From Dasypus novemcinctus (lineage: Eukaryota > Chordata > Mammalia > Cingulata > Dasypodidae), in contig NC_080685.1 of assembly GCF_030445035.2 (NCBI RefSeq), positions 111,030,432 through 111,094,431 on the forward strand: a stretch of 64,000 bases of DNA. The letters run 5' to 3'. Below the pieces are notes generated by a model that was not told the DNA's origin, did no database searches, and saw only the letters and a program-made list of their open reading frames with translations. This document shows, piece after piece, positions 46,401 to 58,400 of the stretch. Both the position numbers and the translations under genes were made by a program. How positions within the stretch are numbered: the first letter of the stretch is position 1; each line of letters starts with the position of its first letter.

Positions 46401-49400
46401 GCGTCTTTGGTTCATGGAGCTGCCCTGGATGGTGCTTCAGAGGTAATCACCGGACATTGTAAATCCTCACAGGGCCCACTGGATGGAATGGAGGAGAGTA
46501 TGGGCCATGATGTGAACCATTGTCTATGAGGTGCAGAGGTGCCCAAAGATGTACTTACCAAATCCAATGGATGTGTCATGATGATGGGAACGAGTGTTGT
46601 TGGGGGGGGGGGAGAGGGGGGTGGGGGGGTGGGGTTGAATGGGACCTCACATATATATTTTTAATGTAATATTATTACAAAGTCAATAAATAAAAAAAAT
46701 AATAATAATAATAGTCTGAGAAACAGATGTGGCTCAAATAATTGAGTTCCTGCCTACCACATGAGAGGTCCCGCTTTCAGTTCCTGGTGCCTCCTAAAGA
46801 AGACAAGCAAGAAAGTGAGCTGACATGTCAGGCTGGCGCAGCGAGCTGACATACCAAGATGACATAGTAAGGGACACAAGGAGGAAAACATAATGAGAGA
46901 TGCAATGAAGCAGGTAACAGAGGTGGCTCAAGCAATTAGGCATCTCCCTCCCACACAAGACATCCTGGGTTTGGTTTCCAGTGCCTCCTAAAAGGAAGAA
47001 GAGCACACAATGAACAGACACAGCAAATGCCAACAATGAGGGAGTGGGGAGAAATAAAATAAAATGAACTTTAAAAAAAGTGATAGTCAACTCATAAGAT
47101 TTCAGTGAGGATCAAATAAGATGTATAAAATGTTCTCTGCAAACTGCAAAGTATTATGCAAATGTTAGCTACGTGTTAGGTTTTCTTTTTTTATTCCTGC
47201 TGGTGGAAAGAGCACACGAGTAGAAGTGGAAAGGCTCAGGATCTGCTCCTGGCTCTGCCCCTCACCAGATGTGTGACCTCGAGCAAGTAACTTTATCTTT
47301 TAGAACCAGAGTTTTGTCATTGAGGAAACCTCCTAGGATGATCAGTCTATTCAGGGGAAGCAAGTTAGTTTGGAAGAACAAGGGATTAAAAAGCACATCC
47401 TTTCAAAGTGCAGGGGACAGGAGGCCTGGCTGCCACCGGGTCGAGCAGGAGAAATGCTTCAGGACGTGAAGGAGCGGAGCTGGAGGCCCCTGAGCACGGC
47501 GGCTGATTTCCGGGGTGTGGCAGCAGCGCCCAGGCCTGCTGGAGAGCAGTAACCTGAGGCAGGTGCACGTCCAGCAGTGACCTAGTGCGTGACCCACAGA
47601 ACAGTAGCGCCCCCGCCCAAGCCAGGGCTTCACGCCCTCAGCCCCACGCCCTTGCCCCTGAGCGGCAGCACGGGCAGCTGTGGCCTCCGGGGCCCGGGCG
47701 CACCTGCCGCCCTGCAGGCTGTGCGGTCCCAACACGCACGAGGCGCGAGGACGTCGGCTCTGGGCACGGCCGCCCCTGGAGCCCGCAGACCCAGCCGCTC
47801 TTCTGGGAAGCCCGGGGACCTGACGGGCCACGCACGGAGCAGCGGGGGTGAGGGCTCAGCCTCCTGTCCTGGAATCCCCACCTGTGGGCCTTACCCACAA
47901 GCCTTTGCTGCCCCGGGTGTCGACAGTGCCCAGTCGAAGCATTCTGCAGGATTCCTAGAAAACCTAAAACAAACTCAAGAAGAAAGACTCCAGAGGCATC
48001 TGCAGATCCCCCAGACGGAACAAAGCAGTGCGAAGAGGCGGCGTTAGAGAAGGAGAAGTGGATGGGAGAGGAGACCTCCTGATGCAGGGCGGCTGAGCTG
48101 GTGCTGGACCGGCTGCCCACAGGGGCGGGCAGTAAGGGCCAGGCGTGACAGCGGACGCTCAGCCGAGCCCGCAGGGCGGCCCTGCCCGCACCAGGTGGGG
48201 TCGGGCGGAGAAACACTCTGCGGAAGATTTCTGAACCGCTGGTTGTCAGGGGTTCTTCTCAGCTCCTTCCCACCCCGGCCAAAGATAAAAACGCGCTCTG
48301 GGAAGATGCAGCTCGGTGGTTGAGCGCGTGCTTCCCATGCACGAGGTCCTGGGTTTGATCCCCTGAACCTCCTTGACAAAAAAAAAATTCTCTCCCAACT
48401 CCTTGTTTTCAACATGTCAAAAAGAGTCTCCGTGGGAGTGGATGTGGCTCGAGCAGTTGAGTGCCTGCCTCCCACCTGGGAGGTCCCAGGGTCAGTTCTC
48501 AGTGCCTCCTAAAGAAGACAAACAACGGGCAGACATCAACCAAAAACGGCAAGCAAAAACAATGAGCAGACGACGAGGGGAATTTTTAAAAGTCTCAAGT
48601 TTGCAATATATAGAGGCCTAGTTAGCAAAAAGGTTGTCCCAGAGATCTCCAACAGCCATTAATTCCCTGCTTTTTATACTTTTACTTGTGGCTGTTTAAC
48701 TGTTAGAAATGTTCTTAACCTCTCTGAGCCTTGTTACCAAGAGGAGGGCAAATGGCAACATTGTGAAAAACCAGGGATGTTTGAATCCGCAGCTCCACAG
48801 CTCCATGTCCCCCACAGGTGCCCCAACTAAGAACAAAAGGATTTGCTCTAAGGAGGGATGTTTATCTCCCGACACAGGCTTTTCATTAGCAGGCCTCCCC
48901 AGAGCTGTACACAGCCATTTCTGTGCTAAGAAGGCAGTTCAAGAAGGATCAGGATGCTGAGAAGCCGAGCAGAGTTCACCTAACTCTGCGAAGGTCAAGG
49001 GCGTCTCACCAGGAAGCGGGTGGGGCGCAGGCTGCTGGACGTGCCTCCCTGCGAAGGGTCCTGGCTTCACTTCCTGCGGATTCCTGCGGCCTCCTGGGGG
49101 AGGCGAGCAAACACCGAGCAGACAGAGGAGAGAACCACCTGGGGGGGTTCAATTAAAAATAAAGCAAAATACATAAATCGTTTAAAAAGTGACATTTTTA
49201 TCTATAAAAATAACGCCAAGTAGCAAAAAGTCAATCGATGAAGATCAAGCGGATCTGAAGTCCCTTTTCTCTTCCTGCCTCGGGACACAGCAGGCAAGCG
49301 CACATTCCTGAAGGGTGCAGTCAGCTTCCTCCCCCTCTCCAGCGCTTCCTTCTGTCCAGGCTTTGTGTTCTGTGAGTAAACACAACCTCTCCCGTATAGG

Positions 49401-52400
49401 CTGTGTGCTGTGGCCGCCACCAGCTGGCCTCTCCCCACAGGAGAGGATCCTGACACCTGCTCCTTGCTGAGCCCGGGTGGGCGCAGGGGCTTCACACGCG
49501 TGCTCTCGTCGTGCCTCACGTGCTTGTCCTCGTTTCACAGGCGGGCAGGGGCTGGGGGGGCCAGGCCTCCGGCCAGCTGCCGACCTGATGGCGCCCAGCC
49601 TCGCCAGCCCCACACAGCACCCGCGTCCCACAAGTGACCTTCGCCCGCGTGTCCCCCACGGGGGCGCCTGCCACCGGCCACCCCTTCTCCTCGGCCTCGT
49701 GCGTGTCCCATGTGCGCTGCCTTTGCACGTCCGGGAATTGTCCTGCCGGTCTCTTGTCCTGTCCCCGCGCCCCTGTCCCCGGGACTCTTACTTGGATGTT
49801 GTGTTAGCCAGCGCTGTCCAGAGAAAGAACTGGGGGATTTAGAGAGAGGGAGCTGGACGACGGGGGGTGGCGCACGTGGCCGTGGGGACTGGCCAGGTTT
49901 CGTGGGGCAGCTGACACCTGGACTCCAGGGAAGGTGTGGGTGACGTCCACGGGGGAAGCTGGCTGGCTGACGTGGAGGCGGGAGCCCCTCACTGCGACTG
50001 CGGAAGTGCTCCCTTCTCCTCTGAGGCCCTTCAGCTCCTAGGATGAGGCTTGGCTGTTGAAGGCAACCTCCCTTGCTAACTGTAGATAGGATTAGCGTCG
50101 ATGCAGCCAACTTACTGCTGATTTAAATCCTTGAAATACCCTCAGGTAAGCAGTCGGGCCAGTGCTTGCTTGGCCCAACGACTGGACGCCATAACCTCAA
50201 GCTGACACATGAACTTCACCATGGCCATGTGAGACATTTGGCCTCACTCCTCTATCAGTACATTTTCTTCCTGTCACTCAAACCTCACCTTTAAACCCTG
50301 TGTTCTCAGAAGCCGACACTGGTGACTTAGACCCTTCCCTCTGCAAACGCTCTCTGCGCACACAGTGCAGCCGTTAGAGTCTGCGTCTTCCAGAGAGTGG
50401 CTCGCCCACTCCACCCAGCCACCCGCACAAGACCCTTCTCCCGTGGTGTCCCCTCAAAACACCACCCAGCCCCCCTTCCTCGCCCTAGGGGGAAGGGGCT
50501 GCCGCGCCGCCCTGGTTTCGGGGCTGTCCTAGGGTCCGGCGCCCGGGCCAGGGCGGGGTTTGCGCGTCCTCCCGCCCGGAGGCCCCGCGACCTGACGACC
50601 CCTTGCTGTGTCCGCAGGCGACTGCTGGCTGCTGGCGGCCATCGCCTCCCTCACCCTGAACGAAGAGGTGCTGGCCCGGGTCGTCCCTTTAAACCAGAGC
50701 TTCCAGGAGGACTACGCAGGCATCTTCCGCTTCCAGGTGCGGGGCGCCTCGGGCTGCTGCGGCGGGGCGAGGCGGCGGCGTCCCTCCCCCGCCTGGCCGT
50801 TTCTCAGTCTCTGGGGCCTGCAGACGCCCAGGACCGACGCTGCCCACAAGTGTGCGGAGGTGCTCCACAAAGGCCGCTGAGAGTGGGGAGCCCCTGCCCA
50901 CCCCACGGGGCCCCAGGGCACAGCGGGGGGGCCCCTGCCCACCCTCTCAGGGACCCTGAGGGCACAGCGGGGAGCCCCTGGCCACCTCACGGGGCCCCGA
51001 GGGCACAGCGGGGGGGCCCCTGCCCACCTCATGGGGCCCCCAGGGCACAGCGGGGGAGCCCCTGCCCACCTCATGGGGCCCCCAGGGCACAGCGGGGAGC
51101 CCCTGCCCACCTCACGGGGCCCCGAGGGCGCAGCGGTGAGCCCCTGCCCACCTCATGGGGCCCCAGGGCACAGCGGGGGAGCCCCTGCCCACCTCATGGG
51201 GCCCCCAGGGCACAGCGGGGGAGCCCCTGCCCACCTCACGGGGCCCCGAGGGCACAGCGGGGGGAGCCCCTGGCCCACCCTCTCAGGGACCCCGAGGGCA
51301 CAGCGGGGGAGCCCCTGCCCACCTCACGGGACCCCGAGGGCACAGCGGGGAGCCCCTGCCCACCTCACGGGGCCCCGAAGGCACAGCGGGGGAGCCCCTG
51401 CCCACCTCACGGGGCCCCGAGGGCACAGCGGGGGAGCCCCTGGCCCACCCTCTCAGGGACCCCGAGGGCACAGCGGGGGGGGCCCCTGCCCACCTCACGG
51501 GGCCCCGAGGGCACAGCGGGGGAGCCCCTGCCCACCTCACGGGAGCCCGAGGGCACAGCGGGGGGGCCCCTGCCCACCTCACAGGACCCTGAGGGCACAG
51601 CAGGGGGGCCCCTGCCCACCTCATGGGGCCCCCAGGGCACAGTGGGGAGCCCCTGCCCACCTCATGGGGCCCCCAGGGCACAGTGGGGGAGCCCCTGCCC
51701 ACCTCACAGGGCCCAGGGCACAGCGGGGGGGGGCCCCTGCCCACCTCATGGGGCCCCCAGGGCACAGCGGGGGAGCTCCTGCCCACCCTCTCAGGGACCC
51801 CGAGGGCACAGCGGGGGAGCCCCTGCCCACCTCACGGGACCCCGAGGGCACAGCGGGGGGCCCCTGGCCACGTCATGGGGCCCCGAGGGCACAGCGGGGG
51901 GGGCCCCTGCCCACCTCACAGGACCCCGAGGGCACAGCGGGGGAGCCCCTGGCCCACCCTCTCAGGGACCCCGAGGGCACAGTGGGGGAGCCCCTGGCCC
52001 ACCCTCTCAGGAACCCCGAGGGCACAGCGGGGGGGCCCCTGCCCACCTCACGGGGCCCCGAGGGCACAGCGGGGGAGCCCCTGCCCACCTCACGGGAGCC
52101 CGAGGGCACAGCGGGGGGCCCCTGCCCACCTCACAGGACCCTGAGGGCACAGCAGGGGGGCCCCTGCCCACCTCATGGGGCCCCCAGGGCACAGCGGGGA
52201 GCCCCTGCCCACCTCACAGGGCCCCGAGGGCACAGCGGGGGAGCCCCTGCCCACCTCACGGGGCCCCGAGGGCACAGCGGGGGAGCCCCTGGCCCACCCT
52301 CTCAGGGACCCCGAGGGCACAGCGGGGGAGCCCCTGGCCCACCCTCTCAGGGACCCCGAGGGCACAGCGGGGGAGCCCCTGGCCCACCCTCTCAGGGACC

Positions 52401-55400
52401 CCGAGGGCACAGCGGGGGAGCCCCTGCCCACCTCACGGGACCCCGAGGGCACAGCGGGGGGCCCCTGGCCACGTCACGGGGCCCCGAGGGCACAGCGGGG
52501 GAGCCCCTGGCCACGTCACGGGGCCCCGAGGGCACAGCGGGGGAGCCCCTGCCCACCCTCTCAGGGACCCGAGGGCACAGCGGGGGAGCCCCTGGCCCAC
52601 CCTCTCAGGGACCCCGAGGGCACAGCGGGGGAGCCCCTGGCCCACCCTCTCAGGGACCCCGAGGGCACAGCGGGGGAGCCCCTGCCCACCTCACGGGACC
52701 CCGAGGGCACAGTGGGGGGCCCCTGGCCACATCACGGGGCCCCGAGGGCACAGCGGGGGAGCCCCTGGCCACGTCACGGGGCCCCGAGGGCACAGCGGGG
52801 GAGCCCCTGCCCACCCTCTCAGGGACCCCGAGGGCACAGCGGGGGAGCCCCTGGCCCACCCTCTCAGGGACCCCGAGCGCACAGCGGGGGAGCCCCTGGC
52901 CCACCCTCTCGGGGACCCCGAGGGCACAGCGGGGGGCCCCTGGCCACGTCATGGGGCCCCGAGGGCACAGCGGGGGGGCCCTGCCCACCTCACGGGACCC
53001 CGAGGGCACAGCGGGGGAGCCCCTGGCCCACCCTCTCAGGGACCCCGAGGGCACAGCGGGGGAGCCCCTGCCCACCCTCTCAGGGACCCCGAGGGCACAG
53101 CGGGGGAGCCCCTGCTCACCTAACGGGGCCCCGAGGGCACAGCGGGGGAGCCCCTGGCCCACCCTCTCAGGGACCCCGAGGGCACAGTGGGGGAGCCCCT
53201 GCCCACCCTCTCAGGGACCCCGAGGGCACAGCGGGGGGGCCCCTGCCCACCCTCTCAGGGTCCCCGAGGGCACAGCGGGGTAGCCCCTGGCCCACCCTCT
53301 CAGGGACCCCGAGGGCACAGCGGGGGAGCCCCTGGCTCACCCTCTCAGGGACCCTGAGGGCACAGCGGGGGAGCCCCTGCCCACCCTCTCAGGGACCCCG
53401 AGGGCACAGCGGGGGAGCCCCTGCCCACCTAACGGGGCCCCGAGGGCACAGCGGGGGAGCCCCTGGCCCACCCTCTCAGGGACCCTGAGGGCACAGCGGG
53501 GGAGCCCCTGGCCCACCCTCTCAGGGACCCCGAGGGCACAGCGGGGGAGCCCCTGGCCCACCCTCTCAGGGACCCTGAGGGCACAGCGGGGGAGCCCCTG
53601 GCCCACCCTCTCGGGGACCCCAAGGGCACAGGGAGGGAAGCCCCTGGGGTGCTGGAGAGGGACGCAGAGGTGGGTGCTCGGGAAGTAGTTCGCGAGTTTA
53701 AAAAAAAATTTATTATTTGCGACCTGAGACACAATGTCGAGGATCTCCTCACCCTCCTCTTTTCATCCTGATGAATGGGAAATAATACATTTAAAAGTCG
53801 GAGGTGCAGGATGAAAGAAGTGCGTGTGGCTCTGGAGGGAGCCCCTCCCAGGACGGGGCTCCTGGCACCAACCCGAGGGCGAGGGCGGGGGCAGAGGCTC
53901 CGGGGGTCCCGCTCCTTTTCTAGCACTCAGGGCACCCCTTCGCCCCTTGGTCCTGCAGTTCTGGCAGTACGGCGAGTGGGTGGAGGTGGTGGTGGACGAC
54001 AGGCTGCCAACCAAGAACGGGGAGCTGCTCTTCGTGCACTCGGCAGAGGGCAGTGAGTTCTGGAGCGCCCTGCTGGAGAAAGCCTACGCCAAGTGAGTGA
54101 CCGCCAGGCCCTGCCCATAGCCACCCACAGCCCCACCCCGGGCCCCAAGGGAGTGACCGCGGCCAGGCCAGTCCCCAAGTGAGTGACTGCAGCAGGCCCC
54201 TCCGACAGCCACCCACAGCCCGACCCTGGGCCCTGAGTGAGTGACCATGGCCAGGCCGGTCCCGTGAGTGACCACGGCAGGCCCCTGCCCACGGCCGCCC
54301 ACAGCCCGACCCTGGGCCCCAAGTGAGTGACCGCGGCCAGGCCAGTCCCCAAGTGAGTGACTGCAGCAGGCCCCTCCGACAGCCACCCACAGCCCGACCC
54401 TGGGCCCTGAGTGAGTGACCATGGCCAGGCCGGTCCCGTGAGTGACCACGGCAGGCCCCTGCCCACGGCCGCCCACAGCCCGACCCTGGGCCCCAAGTGA
54501 GTGACCGCGGCCAGGCTGGTCCCCAAGTGAGTGACGGTGGCCAGGCCGGTCCCCAAGTGAGTGACAGCGGCAGGCCCCTCCCTGACAGCCGCCCACAGCC
54601 CAACCCTGCCCCCAAGCAGCAGGACTGCTGTGAGTAGAATTCCTGTGCCATAGAAGGACGACTTTGGCCAAAACTGGGCTCTGAGTTCGAGGGCGTGCAG
54701 GCGGGGTGCCTGGCCCACGTCGTGCCACGGCTGTTTTTAGCCCAGTGCGCAGGGACAAGGTAGGGCCTTGTGGAGGAACGCGCACCTTTCTTGGCAGGTC
54801 ATACCCTTTTTTTTTTTTTTTTCAATTAATGACAGCAAAAACTGACCACCAATGGGCAAGATCGACCCATTGCGGGTGGACGGAAAGTGCAGACACGTGG
54901 CAGGATGTGTTGTCCCTGATTGGAGATGGCTCCCATCTCCCGCCCAGCCGCACCCCACAGGTGGCCCAGAGCCGAGTGTGTCCAGCTCAGAGCTCCCGTT
55001 CTCACAGGACACCCCGCGCCAGCCCCTCTCCAGGGGCACCTCATCCCGGCCACGCGGCCTTGGCCCCTCCTCCAGCCGGGGCGCCCTCTGAGCCAGGAGG
55101 TGGACTTGTGTTCACAGCCGTGGGCCAGGGAGGAGGGCCCGTGTCCGCAGGGCCAGCCGGGGCCAAGCTCCCCAGGAATCCGTGCCCAGCGGGCTGAGGG
55201 AGGCCCCACGCTGCAGCACTGCGCCCACGCCGCGCAGGGCCCGCTTCTCGGGTCAAGGGCTGTGGCCGGGAACTCTGGCCTTTTTCTTTTAAGCCATAAG
55301 TGCCCGACGACCCTTTCCTGCCAGATGTGGAAGGAGCCCACAGGCACGCCTGACAGCGGGAACCGATAACCCCGGGGTCCTCCCAGCTCTCGGGCTCTCT

Positions 55401-58400
55401 GAGTTTTTCAAACAGCATCACCGAGTTCCAGGGAGCGGTGACCTGGCGAGGGCCGCTTGCCTTGGTGGCCCCCGCCCGCGCTGAGGCAGCCGGGGAGGGT
55501 TCATGCAGAGGGCCTGGGCCCTGCTGGGCCCCGAGCGCGCCTGGCACCGCCCCCTCCCGCAGGGTCAACGGCTGCTACGAGGCGCTCTCGGGGGGCGCCA
55601 CCACCGAGGGCTTCGAGGACTTCACGGGGGGCATCGCCGAGTGGTACGAGCTGCGGAAGGCGCCCCCCGACCTGTTCAGGATCATCCAGAAGGCGCTGCA
55701 GAAGGGCTCGCTCCTCGGCTGCTCCATCGACGTGAGTCGGGCCCTCTGCCCCCTAGGAGGCGGCTCGGGGGCGCCCGGCGCCCACCCGTGTCCACCTCCC
55801 TGCCCGTCAGCAGAGCCCGGGGTGCCAGCCGCAGCCAGGCTGCCTGGGTGCAGGGCGCGGGGTGAGGGTGCTGCGCCCGTTCCTCGCCAGCCTCCCCGGA
55901 ACCCGCCCCCGGAGCTGCGGGGCAGGACTTCCTGGGGCCAGCAGCCCTCTCCTCAGGCGTTCCGGGGTGAGGGCACAGGAGGGCACCGTGCCCGCAGGCG
56001 GCGGCAGGAAAGGACGGGTGGCGGCAGGCGGTGCTGTCCCTCGAGCCTCGAGCCTCGAGCCGGCCACCCCGCCAGCCTGCTGCCGCCACGGGCCACGCAG
56101 GCGCAGACCGGAAGCCCTGCTCGCGGGCTTTTTCTGCAGACCGTGCAGAAGCTGGAGAGCCTCTGCTCTCAGCCTTCCTCCCCCAGCCGCGGCCCAACGG
56201 CCGTCCTCAGAAGAGCGGGCAGCGGGCAGCGGGTGGAGGCAGTGCCCAGGCGGCAGGAGCGTGCTCTGAAGGCAGGCGCAGGCTGCGCTGACTGCTGCCG
56301 GGGCTCGCGGGCGGCGGCCCATCCCGGGAGTCCCTTCTGAGCCCGGCTGTGCCGCCCCCCGGCCGGCCGCTCGGCACCCACCCGGCCACTCGCCCGCTTG
56401 CGGAGATTGTGACCGCAGCGTCCCGCGGGAACCGCAGGCCTCCAGGCTGTGCTCTCAGAGGGCCGCCCCAGTGAGCCTTTCCAGGGCTGTTAGTGGTGCT
56501 GCGGCATCTGAAAGCGCAGGCCGAGGTCCTCGGGTGCAGCGAAGCCCCCTCCCCAGATGGGGCGCCCCGGGTCCAGGCCCGCCCTTAGAGCACTTACCTG
56601 TGGGCTGGAGGCTGGACAAGGGGACAGGGGGGAGGGGGACGGGGAGGGGGAGGAGGGGGGCGGCCCGGGCTGACCCTGCCTGTCTGCAGATCACCAGCGC
56701 TGCGGACTCGGAGGCGGTGACCTTCCAGAAGCTGGTCAAGGGGCACGCGTACTCGGTCACCGGGGCCGAGGAGGTAGGGCCCAGCGAGGGTGTCCGGGGT
56801 TTCCTCTCCCCAGCCCTGGGCCCGAAGCCCATCCTCGCCCGTGATGTTGGCGGCCCTCTGCCCACACCGGCCTGCGCGGTCCCTCCCAGGCCACCCTCTG
56901 GTGGCCGCGCTGGTGGCTGTCCCGCGGGCCTCCTGCCTCCCGCCGCGCTGATGACCAGCTAGCACCAGCAGCCCAAGTGCCCTGTAATTACAAAACCCCG
57001 ATGAGACCTGAGGTCTTCCGGCCTGTCCAGGGTTTAAATTTTAATTTCCTCGCCCCACTGCGGCCAACTTTTCTTTTGAATAATTTAAAGTCTAGAGAAA
57101 GAATAATCAAACCCATACACTGTTCCTCCAGAAAGCACTGCTAACGTTTCGCCCGATCAGCTCGCTCTGTCTGTGCGTTCCTCTTCTGAGCCATTTGAAA
57201 GTTGTGGACGTCATGGCACTTTCTCCTAAACACTAGAGCATTTCTCTCCTAAGAACAGGACATTCTCCTACACGCTCACAACACCGTTTCCACACCCAAG
57301 GAAATGAACCAACATCATCTAAGATACTTTAAATATTCCCAGTTGCCCCCAAATGTCCTTTATGGGCCATCCCCCAATCCAGAAATCAGCCAAGACCTGT
57401 TGGCTTGTTATCACCAGTGTTGTTTTGACAAGTGGCCTGGCTGAGCTCCTGTGAGAAAAGTGCACCTAACATATGCAGCCAGTTCTCCTGAGGGTCGGGG
57501 GGGACGGGCCCAAGCACAGCCTAGAACAAGCCTGTTCACCCGTCAGTCGCGCGGTCGTGGAGCTGTGATTTCACTTTCCAGAGCTGAGCAGCAGCTCCTT
57601 CTGCCTTCTGTGAGCGCCACAACCCCTCCCTACCCGCCCCCCAACCCCAAACCTCCCCTGGCTCGTGCGGAAGGAGGCTTCGGGCCGAGGAATTCGGGGT
57701 CTGGCTTGAGCTCAGCCTCTCCTCTCGTAATCCTTCAGGTTGAGAGTAGAGGGAGCCTGCAGAAGCTGGTCCGCATCCGGAACCCCTGGGGGGAAGTCGA
57801 GTGGACCGGGAAGTGGAGTGACAAGTGAGTGGGGGCCCCAGGTCGGGGGCCAGGGAGGGTCGCCCCTGAGGGTCTTTTCCGCAGGGCTCTCCTTGCAGCA
57901 GTGTGGCTCCTGTGGTGCTCGCTCCTTGTGCATCTCAGGGTGAACGCCCTCTCTAGCTGACTCACCCTTCTCGTGAGCCTCCGGGAAAACAGTGCCCCCC
58001 ACACACACCAAGCACGTGTTCTAGTTCAGGGCTGTGAGTGTTCTCCCAAAGACCAGAGCCGAGTTCCTCTTGAGCTCTGGCGCTTTCTCGCGGGCCTGCC
58101 GCAGCGTCAGCTAGTTGGGTAAACTCCAGTCTGAGCTTCCCCCTCCCTCCTGCTCCTCTGTCGCTCCTCCTCCGCGGCAGAGCACCTGCAGTTCTTCCAC
58201 TTCCCCCGCCCTCTCCCGGGTGACCTCGGCCGCAGCCGGGAGACGCGGCGAGGCTGCCAGGTCAGCTGCAGGGGCCAAACGCGCCTCGTCAGATTGTCGT
58301 AGCCCCAAAAGAGAGGGCGGCCCGTCCCGGCTGCGCAGCCGATGCCAGCTCGGCTCCTCCTGGTTGCGTTTCTTTCCTGGGCTCTTCCTTGCCAACATCT

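Larger units (their letters stand above)
46310..47170 (+). mobile_element. MIR SINE split by an L1 tail and a DAS SINE
   Basis: The first half ends ctttggtttcttcatcacaa and aataataatagt (46320-46373). The second half resumes at ctcataagatttcagtgagg, atcaaataagatgtataaaa, tatgcaaatgttagct (47088-47170). About 700 bp of younger insertions lie between. Confidence 0.7.
26154..50617 (+). other. CAPN2: CAPN2 intron 2 (24,464 bp)
   Basis: Bounded by gtaagt and ccgcag. Most of it is interspersed repeats, listed separately. Between them are GC-rich stretches (33600-35600, 37640-39670, 40250-41620, 43640-44980, 47400-48290) whose many open frames overlap on both strands and show no recognisable domains. 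I see no gene nested in it. Confidence 0.9.

Noticed and set aside
50397-53123. 908-codon open frame on + (with 750- and 437-codon relatives)
   Set aside because: It is the stop-free reading of the 42/45-bp minisatellite. It crosses exon 3 in a different frame from the calpain protein, and equally long stop-free frames exist on the other strand.
50883-53650. CRISPR-like array
   Set aside because: Units are contiguous with no unique spacers, and the setting is a mammalian intron.
53920-54785. Minus-strand frames of 233-263 codons over CAPN2 intron 4
   Set aside because: They arise from the 174-bp tandem array, whose period is a multiple of three. The repeats in the product mirror the array and there is no domain.
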